This document shows positions 6,207 through 12,834 of a stretch of 24,304 bases of DNA, piece after piece. Origin of the DNA: CAYSND01 sp964642235 (GTDB lineage Bacteria > Bacteroidota > Bacteroidia > Bacteroidales > UBA932); the NCBI GenBank assembly GCA_964642235.1, contig CAZXOP010000017.1, forward strand, positions 1 through 24,304. The letters run 5' to 3'. How positions within the stretch are numbered: the stretch's first letter is position 1; each line of letters begins with the position of its first letter. A program made the translations under genes and the position numbers. The notes below the pieces were generated by a model, which saw nothing but the letters and a program-made list of their open reading frames with translations, did no database searches and was not told where the DNA came from.

Positions 6207-8363
6207 ATGAGGAATATACTTTCAAAATTTATGGCAGTCGGAGTGATGCTATTGGCACTTTTTGGCTGTAAGAAAGAGCTCCCTTATTTAGTCATTTCAC
6301 CGACTGATGATATTGTATTTTCCGCTGCTGCAACAGAGACTTTTACAATACAGGTAGCCACTAATATAGAAGTTTGGAAGGTCTCCTCATCTCAAGAGTG
6401 GTGTAAGGTTTCATCTTCAGTGGTTCCAACAACTGACAAACCGGTACCTGTTACCTCTTTTATTGTAAATGCCTTGGAGAACAAAACGATGAAGAGTCCT
6501 GAGGAGGCGATTATTACTGTCTCTGCAGAAGGGGTCCCCTCGGTTACACTTAAGGTAAGACAAAACGCCGCTAACGCTTTTCTAAAAACCTCTCCGTCAG
6601 GGAATATCAAATATACTTCTCAAGGGGGTGAGACCTCCGTTACTGTTACCACAAACCTCCCTGAATGGAGTGTTGCCTCTAATAAAGAGTGGTGCAAGGT
6701 AACTAAAACAGACAATGAAAAATTCAATATTGTGGCAGCAAAGAACACCATTGCGGTAGCAAAGGAGCAGGCAACTATTACTGTCTCTGCAAATGGTGCC
6801 TCTCCTGTTACCTTTAAGGTAGATCAGAGTGCTGCTGATGCGGTATTGACATTGACCCCCGGAGATAATATAAAATACCCTTTCAGGGGGGGGACTACTG
6901 TTATCACTGTAGCTACTAATTACCCCGTATGGTCTGTTGCATCTAATAAGAGTTGGTGTAAGGTGACAAAAGGGGAGGGAATTTTTACCATATCCGTGGG
7001 GCTCAATTCGAGTATGACAGCACCTGAACCGGCTACTATTACTGTTAAAGCAGGTGAGGTTAAGAGTGCTACTATTACTGTTTCTCAAGACCCGGCAACT
7101 GAACTCGGAACGGAAAGCAACCCTTTCCTTATTACTAATGCTGCCGAGTTTTATGCTTTTGCTTCAAATTTCAATGCTGATCCTACTAAATACAACAATA
7201 AATATTTAAAGCTCTCTTCGAGCATAGATATAAGTGAGTACTGCACCTCTGCGGAGGGGTGGAAGATGATAGGGAATGGAGGGGTCGCTTTTAATGGGCA
7301 TTTGGATGGGGGTGGAAATACTATTTCAGGGTTTGCCATTAAGAAGAATGAGAATAATAATGTAGGGCTTTTCTGTTCTGTGGGAGCCTCAGGGTCTATT
7401 AGGAATTTAACCGTTTCCGGGTCTATTGATTTACCGTTTAGTTCCAAAGAGAGGAGTGTCGGGGGTATTTGCGGAATAAATCTTGGGAAAATAATTAATT
7501 GTCATAACCGCGTGAATATTACTGTCGAGGCTTATAGTGTCGGAGGGGTAGCCGGAACTTCTGCTTCCACTTCGGTTTCAGAGCCAAGTATGGTCGGATG
7601 TACTAACTCCGGGATTATTATTAACCTCTGGAAAGGGACAGGTAATCCATCTTCAGACTATACCCCTTCGCTTTCCGGTGGTATCGTGGGGAGTAGCAGC
7701 AATATAATAGAGGGGTGTAGTAATAATGGGGAGGTGCGTGGCTATGTCTATGTTGCAGGGGTGGCAGCCCAATCTTCTGAAGCTTTGATAAACTGCTATA
7801 ATGCGGGAACGCTTATTCTCATAGTAGATTACACAAATAGTTCGGGAGATATTTATATGGGGTACAATGGTGGTATAGCAGGGAGGCTTTCCGGGGATAA
7901 AGGGAGGGTAATTAACTGTTATAATACCGGTCAAGTTTATGGAGGTTTTCCTCCGGCTGCTTCTGTTAGAGGTGTTTTGGGAGGGATAGTTGGGGAGTCT
8001 GGAAGTGGTTCTAAACCATATATGGTTAACTGTTACTCTTCGGGAGTAGTGTTGGTCTCTGCCGGCAATGGAGCTAATTATGGAATCTCTGCTGCTAATG
8101 AGGATGGTTATACTAACTGTTATTGGGAGGAGTATAAAGGGGCGACTAAAGGGGCAAACACTCCTGATAAAACTGTGAAACTTAGTGAAAGTGTTATGAA
8201 AAACGGAGCGGCAAAAGAGATTAAGGTTACCGGCGGGGCTACTGTCAATAAATTTATCGATGCTCTGAACGAAGGTACCCGTCTATATAATGCCGCCAAT
8301 CCATCCGGAGCAAAAGCTTCTGAATGGAGCTGGACATCGGGTGCTTATCCTAAGTTCAAATAA
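6207..8363 (+). CDS. BACON- and GLUG-repeat surface lipoprotein
   Basis: A 718-residue lipoprotein: signal with lipobox LFGC and C21, then three BACON-type immunoglobulin-like domains at about 27-121, 124-209 and 211-296. Each carries the W-x-V-S...WCKV core (EWCKV 64-68, EWCKV 161-165, SWCKV 249-253). A segment at about 300-405 (GTESNPFLITNAAEFYAFA...IGNGGVAFNGHLDGGGNTISGF) is typical of GLUG proteins. GLUG repeats follow to about 640, with NCYNAGT/NCYNTGQ-type units that probably form a beta-helix. BACON domains are thought to bind carbohydrate or mucin, so an adhesin or glycan-binding role is inferred; no catalytic residues are seen. Start chosen at 6207 because it opens the lipoprotein signal and lies downstream of the promoter. 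It is a single gene with no visible partner. Confidence 0.87.
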   Translation: MRNILSKFMAVGVMLLALFGCKKELPYLVISPTDDIVFSAAATETFTIQVATNIEVWKVSSSQEWCKVSSSVVPTTDKPVPVTSFIVNALENKTMKSPEEAIITVSAEGVPSVTLKVRQNAANAFLKTSPSGNIKYTSQGGETSVTVTTNLPEWSVASNKEWCKVTKTDNEKFNIVAAKNTIAVAKEQATITVSANGASPVTFKVDQSAADAVLTLTPGDNIKYPFRGGTTVITVATNYPVWSVASNKSWCKVTKGEGIFTISVGLNSSMTAPEPATITVKAGEVKSATITVSQDPATELGTESNPFLITNAAEFYAFASNFNADPTKYNNKYLKLSSSIDISEYCTSAEGWKMIGNGGVAFNGHLDGGGNTISGFAIKKNENNNVGLFCSVGASGSIRNLTVSGSIDLPFSSKERSVGGICGINLGKIINCHNRVNITVEAYSVGGVAGTSASTSVSEPSMVGCTNSGIIINLWKGTGNPSSDYTPSLSGGIVGSSSNIIEGCSNNGEVRGYVYVAGVAAQSSEALINCYNAGTLILIVDYTNSSGDIYMGYNGGIAGRLSGDKGRVINCYNTGQVYGGFPPAASVRGVLGGIVGESGSGSKPYMVNCYSSGVVLVSAGNGANYGISAANEDGYTNCYWEEYKGATKGANTPDKTVKLSESVMKNGAAKEIKVTGGATVNKFIDALNEGTRLYNAANPSGAKASEWSWTSGAYPKFK

Positions 8364-8408
8364 TAGAATTACCATATGTAGGGGGAGGACCCAGGAGGGA
8401 GTGGAAAC

Positions 8409-8501
8409 AGATTGCGGAACAAGTCCGCAATGACAGTAATCTTGCCAACTCCAAGCACAAAAAATAATCTTTAAGGAAAAAAGCCAGGTATGTCCGTGCA
8501 A
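8409..8501. repeat. 93-bp direct repeat, left copy
   Basis: Matches 8862-8954 over 93 bp without a gap and with only a few substitutions (for example CCAAGCAC versus CAAGGCGC). It opens with a perfect inverted repeat at 8411-8431, arms ATTGCGGA and TCCGCAAT around a 5-nt loop. Confidence 0.9.
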
Positions 8502-8508
8502 GCTGACC

Positions 8509-8844
8509 CAGGTTGCAGGGTATGTCCCTTGGAAGGGGTTGTGGAGGTGGTGGCGTGTAACCTGACGCAGGGATTTGGGGAAAATGGCCGAATCTGTGAG
8601 GCAGGTTACAGGGCATGTGCCTTGGAAAGGCCTGTGGAGGTGGTGGCGTGTAACCTGGGTATGTGAAAAGGTCGGGTTTGTTCTGGATGCTGACCCAGGT
8701 TGCAGGGAGGTGGCCTTGGAAGTGGCTGTGGAGGTGGTGGCGTGTAACCTGACGCAGGGTTTTGGGGAAAATGGTCGAATCTGTGAGGCAGGTTACAGGG
8801 CATGTGCCTTGGAAGGGGCTGTGGAGGTGGTGGCGTGAAACGTG
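8509..8844. repeat. Nested tandem array: four 56-bp cores at 93-94 bp spacing
   Basis: Four 56-bp cores lie at 8509-8564, 8602-8657, 8696-8751 and 8789-8844, at periods 93, 94 and 93. Cores 1 and 3 resemble each other most (CAGGTTGCA start), as do 2 and 4 (CAGGTTACA start), and the 37-38-bp spacers also alternate. The array is therefore two 187-bp higher-order units. Most cores are bounded by complementary ends, CAGGTTACA and TGTAACCTG, able to form a stem; core 4 has a degenerate right end (TGAAACGTG). All four contain GGAGGTGGTGG (8543, 8636, 8730, 8823), a possible two-layer G-quadruplex motif. Confidence 0.9.
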
Positions 8845-8861
8845 ACGCAGGGTTTATAATG

Positions 8862-8954
8862 AGATTGCGGAACAAGTCCGCAATGACAGTAATCTTGCCA
8901 ACTCAAGGCGCAAAAAATATCCTTTAAGGAAAAAAGCCAGGTATGTTTGTGCAA
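8862..8954. repeat. 93-bp direct repeat, right copy
   Basis: Second copy of the repeat at 8409-8501, offset 453 bp, with the same ATTGCGGA/TCCGCAAT inverted repeat at its start (8864-8884). The two copies bracket the tandem array. Confidence 0.9.
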
Positions 8955-9010
8955 ATCGTGCGCAAATTTAAAAAATCGAAGGAAAAAAGGGGCTGAAAAA
9001 GTGACTGCGA

Positions 9011-9155
9011 TTGGTTAACCAAACCTGGTTTGGTGTCGTCATCAGACGACCGCTGCGGGTCGCACCTGCGAAGCAGGGGAAAAGACAAAAGCAGCGTGTA
9101 GCCATCCCCCAAGGGGGATTATAGGGGGGTAGAAAAAAGGCCCGACACCGTCGGG
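9011..9155. repeat. Run of consecutive palindromes and hairpins
   Basis: Perfect or near-perfect inverted repeats follow one another: TTGGTTAACCAA (9011-9022); ACCAAACC-T-GGTTTGGT (9018-9034); GTCGTC-ATCA-GACGAC (9035-9050); CCTGC-GAA-GCAGG (9065-9077); ATCCCCC-AA-GGGGGAT (9104-9119); CCCGAC-ACC-GTCGGG (9141-9155). CGACC/GGTCG (9047-9062) competes with its neighbours. No coding frame is convincing. The stretch resembles the dispersed palindromic intergenic elements of other bacteria; whether it is dispersed in this genome is unknown. Confidence 0.75.
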
Positions 9156-9160
9156 GACAC

Positions 9161-9195
9161 AAAAAAAGCTCTCCCGAAAAGGAGAGCATTTTTTT
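9161..9195. terminator. Intrinsic terminator after the tRNA gene
   Basis: A 7-bp stem, GCTCTCC (9168-9174) and GGAGAGC (9181-9187), with an A7 run on the left (9161-9167) and T7 on the right (9189-9195). On the minus strand it ends transcripts of the tRNA and any read-through from rpsJ, one base beyond the tRNA 3' end. It is also suited to stop plus-strand transcription. Confidence 0.85.
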
Positions 9196-9196
9196 G

Positions 9197-9271
9197 TGGA
9201 CCCGACTGGGCTTGAACCAGTGACCCCCTGATTATGAGTCAGGTGCTACTAACCAGCTGAGCTACGGGTCC
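9197..9271 (-). tRNA. tRNA with CAU anticodon, probably tRNA-Ile2 (lysidine type)
   Basis: A complete cloverleaf on the minus strand: acceptor GGACCCG pairing with CGGGTCC, D-arm GCTC...TAGC, anticodon stem CCTGA/TCAGG around CTCATAA, 5-nt variable loop and T-arm ACTGG-TTCAAGC-CCAGT. Discriminator base A73; CCA is not encoded. The CAU anticodon allows Met, initiator or Ile2. The 1-72 pair is G-C, so it is not an initiator of the usual type. Pairs C4-G69 and C5-G68 are those TilS uses to recognise E. coli tRNA-Ile2, and the anticodon and T arms resemble ileX, so Ile2 is preferred over elongator Met. It has its own promoter. Confidence 0.9.
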
Positions 9272-9323
9272 TAATCACTATCTTTGAAGAAAAAGTTCTC
9301 GGATATACTTGTGATATAGGGTG

Positions 9324-9354
9324 CAAATATAGAAACTTTTCAGATTCTATCAAA
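9324..9354 (-). promoter_or_regulatory. Promoter of the tRNA gene, overlapping the end of rpsJ
   Basis: On the minus strand, TTTG (9354-9351), 19 nt, TATATTTG (9331-9324): an exact -33/-7 pair. The -33 box lies in the last codons of rpsJ, whose stop is at 9352-9350. The start would be near 9317, about 45 nt before the mature tRNA. Confidence 0.7.
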
Positions 9355-9655
9355 CTTTGATTTCAACTTCGACTCCGCTGGGAAGCTCTAATTTCATCAA
9401 AGCGTCAACTGTATTAGGAGTTGAGCTGTAGATGTCTAAGAGACGACGGAAAGAATTGAGCTCGAATTGTTCACGAGCTTTCTTATTTACGAAGGTGGAG
9501 CGGTTTACAGTAAAAATTTTCTTGTCTGTAGGAAGCGGAATAGGTCCGTTAACAACAGCACCTGTAGCTTTTACAGTCTTTACGATCTTATCGGCTGATT
9601 TGTCAACCAATGCATGATCGTAAGATTTTAATTTAATTCTGATTTTTTGGCTCAT
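9350..9655 (-). CDS. rpsJ: Small ribosomal subunit protein S10
   Basis: 101 residues, full family length, with the S10 signature running from IRIKLKSYDH at the N-terminus through VNGPIPLPTDKKIFTVNRS and the loop region to LPSGVEVEIKV at the end. S10 is a 30S head protein. It is last of the rpsL-rpsG-fusA-rpsJ block, 33 nt after fusA. Unusually, rplC, its normal next gene in bacteria, does not follow; a tRNA gene and a terminator come instead. Confidence 0.98.
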   Translation of the reverse strand: MSQKIRIKLKSYDHALVDKSADKIVKTVKATGAVVNGPIPLPTDKKIFTVNRSTFVNKKAREQFELNSFRRLLDIYSSTPNTVDALMKLELPSGVEVEIKV

Positions 9656-9688
9656 ATTGTTTTAAGTATTTTATCAAATAATATCTAT

Positions 9689-11815
9689 TTATTCATCGCT
9701 ATCATTATTGAATGAGGATCTGCTTCCTCCAAAAGTGGCAATAATCTCTTTCTGGATGTTAGCAGGAAGTTCTGCATAGTGCGAGAACTCCATGGTGCTT
9801 GTAGCTCTACCCGAAGAGAGAGTTCTAAGCACTGTAACATAACCGAACTGCTCTGAGAGAGGAACTTTGGCTTTAATGATTCGTGCATTCCCTTTGGAGT
9901 CCATATTGGTAATCTGTCCGCGACGGCGGTTAAGGTCTCCTATTACATCACCCATAAAATCTTCAGGGGTAACCACCTCTAAAGACATTATTGGCTCCAT
10001 AAGGTAAGGATCTGCTTTGGGCAGAGCCTGACGGAATGCTGTTCTGGCACAAATCTCAAATGAAAGAGAGTCGGAATCGACAGGGTGGAAAGAGCCGTCT
10101 AATAAGGTTACTTTCATAGCCGGAACTTCATAGCCTGCTAATACGCCATTGGCCATAGCTGCTTTGAATCCTTTCTCTACTGAAGGGATATATTCACGAG
10201 GAATATTTCCCCCTTTAACCATATCAACGAACTGAAGACCTGTAACTCCTTTGTCTGCAGGACCTATTTCAAAAATGATATCTGCAAATTTACCTCTACC
10301 TCCGGTCTGTTTCTTAAACACCTGACGGTGACGAACAGTCGAACGGATAGACTCTCTGTAATTAACTTGAGGAGCACCCTGATTAATACCCACGCCGAAC
10401 TCTCTAATGAGACGGTCTGTAATAATTTCAAGGTGAAGTTCTCCCATTCCGCTAATGATGGTCTGTCCTGTCTCCTGGTCTGAACGAACAGTGAAAGTAG
10501 GGTCTTCTTCGGAAAGTTTGTTCAATGCCATCCCTAACTTGTCAAGGTCTTTCTGGGTTTTAGGTTCCACTGCAAGACCGATAACAGGATCAGGGAAAGT
10601 GATGGATTCAAGAACAATGGGGTTCGTTTCAACACAGATGGTATCTCCGGTGCGTAGTTCTTTAAAACCTACAGCAGCACAGATATCTCCTGCTTCCACA
10701 AAGTCAATAGGGTTCTGTTTGCTTGAGTGCATCTGGTAAAGACGCGCTACTCGCTCTTTTTTACCGGAACGGGTATTCAAAACATAAGAACCTGCATCCA
10801 ATTTGCCGGAGTATGCTCTTAAAAAGGCAAGACGACCTACAAAAGGGTCAGTTGCAATTTTGAAGACAAGTCCGCAGAAGTGATCTTTACTATCTGGATG
10901 TCTCTCCTCTTGTTTATCGGTGTAAGGGTTAGTACCTATTACGCTCTCTACATCCAAAGGGGAAGGGAGATAGCGCATAACCGAATCGAGAAGGAATTGA
11001 ACTCCTTTGTTTTTAAATGATGAACCACAGCAAGTGGGAACTACAGCCATGTCGATAGTGGCTTTTCTTAAAGCCTTAATTATCTCCTCTTCTGTTATTG
11101 AATCAGGGTTGTCAAAGAATTTCTCAAGAATGGTGTCGTCATATTCGGCAACAGACTCTATAAGTTTTCCTCTCCACTCTGCCACTTCTGCCATCATATC
11201 ATTAGGTACCGGTTTAATCACATAGTTTACAAGCTCTTTACTCTCTTGATCGTAGTAAATAGCCTTGTTTCCTATAAGGTCAACTATACCTAAAAATTTA
11301 TCTTCTGCCCCTATAGGGAGACAGATGGGAACTGAACAAGCTCCGAGTTTTTCACGCATCTCTTCGACCACTGCAAGGAAATCTGCTCCCACGCGGTCCA
11401 TCTTATTGACATAAGCAATTTTAGGAACTTTGTACTTGTCTGCCTGGCGCCAAACAGTCTCAGACTGTGGCTGCACACGACCTACAGCACAAAAAGTAGC
11501 AACGGTTCCATCTAAGACGCGAAGCGACCTCTCCACTTCAACAGTAAAGTCAACGTGACCGGGGGTATCTATCAGATTTACCTGATAGGTCTGGTCTTGG
11601 TAATGCCAAAAGGCTGTGGTAGCAGCAGAAGTGATAGTAATACCTCTCTCCTGTTCTTGTACCATCCAGTCCATAGTAGCAGCTCCCTCATGAACTTCTC
11701 CTATTTTATGTGTTTTACCGGTATAATATAAAATTCTTTCGGATGTCGTGGTTTTGCCCGCATCAATATGGGCCATTATCCCAATGTTCCTTGTGTATTT
11801 AAGATCTCTTGCCAT
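9689..11815 (-). CDS. fusA: Translation elongation factor G
   Basis: A 708-residue GTPase that drives ribosomal translocation. G motifs: AHIDAGKT (15-22), RGIT (57-60), DTPGH (83-87), NKMD (137-140). Domains II to V follow at normal length, including the domain IV/V region near SFHPVDSDSLSFEICARTAF and the C-terminal FGYVTVLRTLSSGRAT. Being inside the ribosomal operon, it is the housekeeping EF-G rather than a second EF-G paralogue. It starts 13 nt after rpsG. Confidence 0.98.
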   Translation of the reverse strand: MARDLKYTRNIGIMAHIDAGKTTTSERILYYTGKTHKIGEVHEGAATMDWMVQEQERGITITSAATTAFWHYQDQTYQVNLIDTPGHVDFTVEVERSLRVLDGTVATFCAVGRVQPQSETVWRQADKYKVPKIAYVNKMDRVGADFLAVVEEMREKLGACSVPICLPIGAEDKFLGIVDLIGNKAIYYDQESKELVNYVIKPVPNDMMAEVAEWRGKLIESVAEYDDTILEKFFDNPDSITEEEIIKALRKATIDMAVVPTCCGSSFKNKGVQFLLDSVMRYLPSPLDVESVIGTNPYTDKQEERHPDSKDHFCGLVFKIATDPFVGRLAFLRAYSGKLDAGSYVLNTRSGKKERVARLYQMHSSKQNPIDFVEAGDICAAVGFKELRTGDTICVETNPIVLESITFPDPVIGLAVEPKTQKDLDKLGMALNKLSEEDPTFTVRSDQETGQTIISGMGELHLEIITDRLIREFGVGINQGAPQVNYRESIRSTVRHRQVFKKQTGGRGKFADIIFEIGPADKGVTGLQFVDMVKGGNIPREYIPSVEKGFKAAMANGVLAGYEVPAMKVTLLDGSFHPVDSDSLSFEICARTAFRQALPKADPYLMEPIMSLEVVTPEDFMGDVIGDLNRRRGQITNMDSKGNARIIKAKVPLSEQFGYVTVLRTLSSGRATSTMEFSHYAELPANIQKEIIATFGGSRSSFNNDSDE

Positions 11816-11828
11816 CGAAGATAATTAA

Positions 11829-12305
11829 TTAAAATCGGAAGTGAGCAAAAGCTTTGTTTGCTTCTGCCATACGGTGCATATCTTCTTTTCTCTTATAAGC
11901 TGCACCTTCGTTATTATATGCTGCAACAATTTCTGCCGCCAACTTTTCTGCCATTGAGTGGCCGGAACGTTTACGTGAAAAGAGTATCATATTCTTAATC
12001 GCTAATGAAACTTTTCTTTCCGGGCGCACCTCTGTAGGTACTTGGAAGTTAGCTCCACCAACCCTGCGGCTTTTTACCTCAACCTGGGGGGTGATGTTTT
12101 CTAAAGCTTTTTTCCAAATTTCCAGCGGAGCCTTGTCAGAATCTTTCATCTTCTCGCCTACCATGTCAATGGCGTCGTAAAAAATAGAATACGCGATACT
12201 CTTCTTCCCCTGCAACATAAGATTGTTCACGAACTGTGTTACTAACACTTCGTGAAACTTGGGATCAGGAAGTAGAATCCTCTTTTTAGGCTTTGTCTTT
12301 CTCAT
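11829..12305 (-). CDS. rpsG: Small ribosomal subunit protein S7
   Basis: 158 residues, normal length, with the S7 signature LVTQFVNNLMLQGKKSIAY near the N-terminus and the VGGANFQVPTEVRPER segment in the middle. S7 nucleates the 30S head on 16S rRNA. It is second in the operon, 34 nt after rpsL. Confidence 0.98.
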   Translation of the reverse strand: MRKTKPKKRILLPDPKFHEVLVTQFVNNLMLQGKKSIAYSIFYDAIDMVGEKMKDSDKAPLEIWKKALENITPQVEVKSRRVGGANFQVPTEVRPERKVSLAIKNMILFSRKRSGHSMAEKLAAEIVAAYNNEGAAYKRKEDMHRMAEANKAFAHFRF

Positions 12306-12339
12306 TTTTTTAAATCTCTTAAAAAATTAATAATTGGTT

Positions 12340-12738
12340 TTACTTCTTAGCGGCTGCTTTTTTAGCGGCTTTAGGTCTCTTGGTTCCATAGAGAGAACGA
12401 CTTTGAGTACGTCCTTCTACACCTGCCGTGTCTAATGCGCCTCTAAGGATGTGGTATCTTACTCCGGGGAGGTCTTTTACACGACCACCACGCACCAATA
12501 CGATGGAGTGCTCTTGTAAGTTGTGTCCTTCACCGGGAATGTATGCGTTGACCTCTTTTTGATTGGTAAGTCTTACACGAGCTACTTTACGCATAGCTGA
12601 GTTAGGCTTTTTAGGTGTAGTAGTGTAAACACGTACACACACACCACGTCTTTGAGGACAAGCATCCAACGCGCGAGATTTACTTTTCTCGACGATAACC
12701 TCGCGTCCTTTGCGAACTAATTGTTGAATTGTTGGCAT
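12340..12738 (-). CDS. rpsL: Small ribosomal subunit protein S12
   Basis: 132 residues with the invariant TTPKKPNSA (40-48) and RGGRVKDLPG (83-92) loops of the decoding centre. The lysines at 43 and 88, where streptomycin-resistance changes usually fall, are both the ancestral residue. The C-terminal tail is a short alanine/lysine extension. It is first gene of the operon, with its promoter about 50 bp upstream. Confidence 0.98.
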   Translation of the reverse strand: MPTIQQLVRKGREVIVEKSKSRALDACPQRRGVCVRVYTTTPKKPNSAMRKVARVRLTNQKEVNAYIPGEGHNLQEHSIVLVRGGRVKDLPGVRYHILRGALDTAGVEGRTQSRSLYGTKRPKAAKKAAAKK

Positions 12739-12789
12739 AAATGATTGTTAATCTTTACTTTATACATTCCGCTTAATTAAAACGGGCTG

Positions 12790-12819
12790 CAAAGATAGCG
12801 ATTTTTTCCAATTTGCCAA
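12790..12819 (-). promoter_or_regulatory. Promoter of the rpsL-rpsG-fusA-rpsJ operon
   Basis: On the minus strand, TTG (12819-12817), 19 nt, TATCTTTG (12797-12790). The start would be near 12783, with a leader of about 45 nt. It lies 52 bp after the stop of the preceding same-strand gene, with no hairpin terminator visible between, so read-through from the receptor operon into the ribosomal genes is possible. Confidence 0.7.
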
Positions 12820-12834
12820 CAAGATTTCAACAAT

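Larger units (their letters stand above)
8364..9160. other. Gene-free, repeat- and palindrome-rich region
   Basis: About 800 bp without a credible gene. Short open frames on both strands only translate the repeats (for example PPPPQPLPR-rich frames). The region holds two 93-bp direct repeats, a four-unit tandem array between them and a run of palindromes, each listed separately. Its plus strand is far richer in G than the flanking DNA. I see no terminator directly after the BACON/GLUG gene. Confidence 0.7.

Noticed and set aside
8509..8844. Possible CRISPR array (56-bp repeats with 37-38-bp spacers)
   Set aside because: Spacers 1 and 3 are nearly identical, the repeats diverge and are too long, and no cas gene is present. 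A higher-order tandem duplication explains it better.
8356..8875. Several open frames of 72-89 codons on both strands, with proline-rich (PPPPQPLPR) or Trp/Gly-rich translations
   Set aside because: They translate the tandem repeat and the direct repeats, overlap one another, and lack a promoter or a family match. The repeat period is not a multiple of three throughout (93, 94, 93), so frames shift between units.
8924..9189. Minus-strand frames of 62 and 73 codons over the palindrome run
   Set aside because: They overlap in different frames and reflect the palindromes and the terminator. No start context or family is recognisable.
9197..9271. Calling the tRNA an initiator or elongator Met tRNA
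   Set aside because: The 1-72 pair is a normal G-C pair, unlike typical bacterial initiators. C4-G69, C5-G68 and the arm sequences fit Ile2 better, though Met is not fully excluded.
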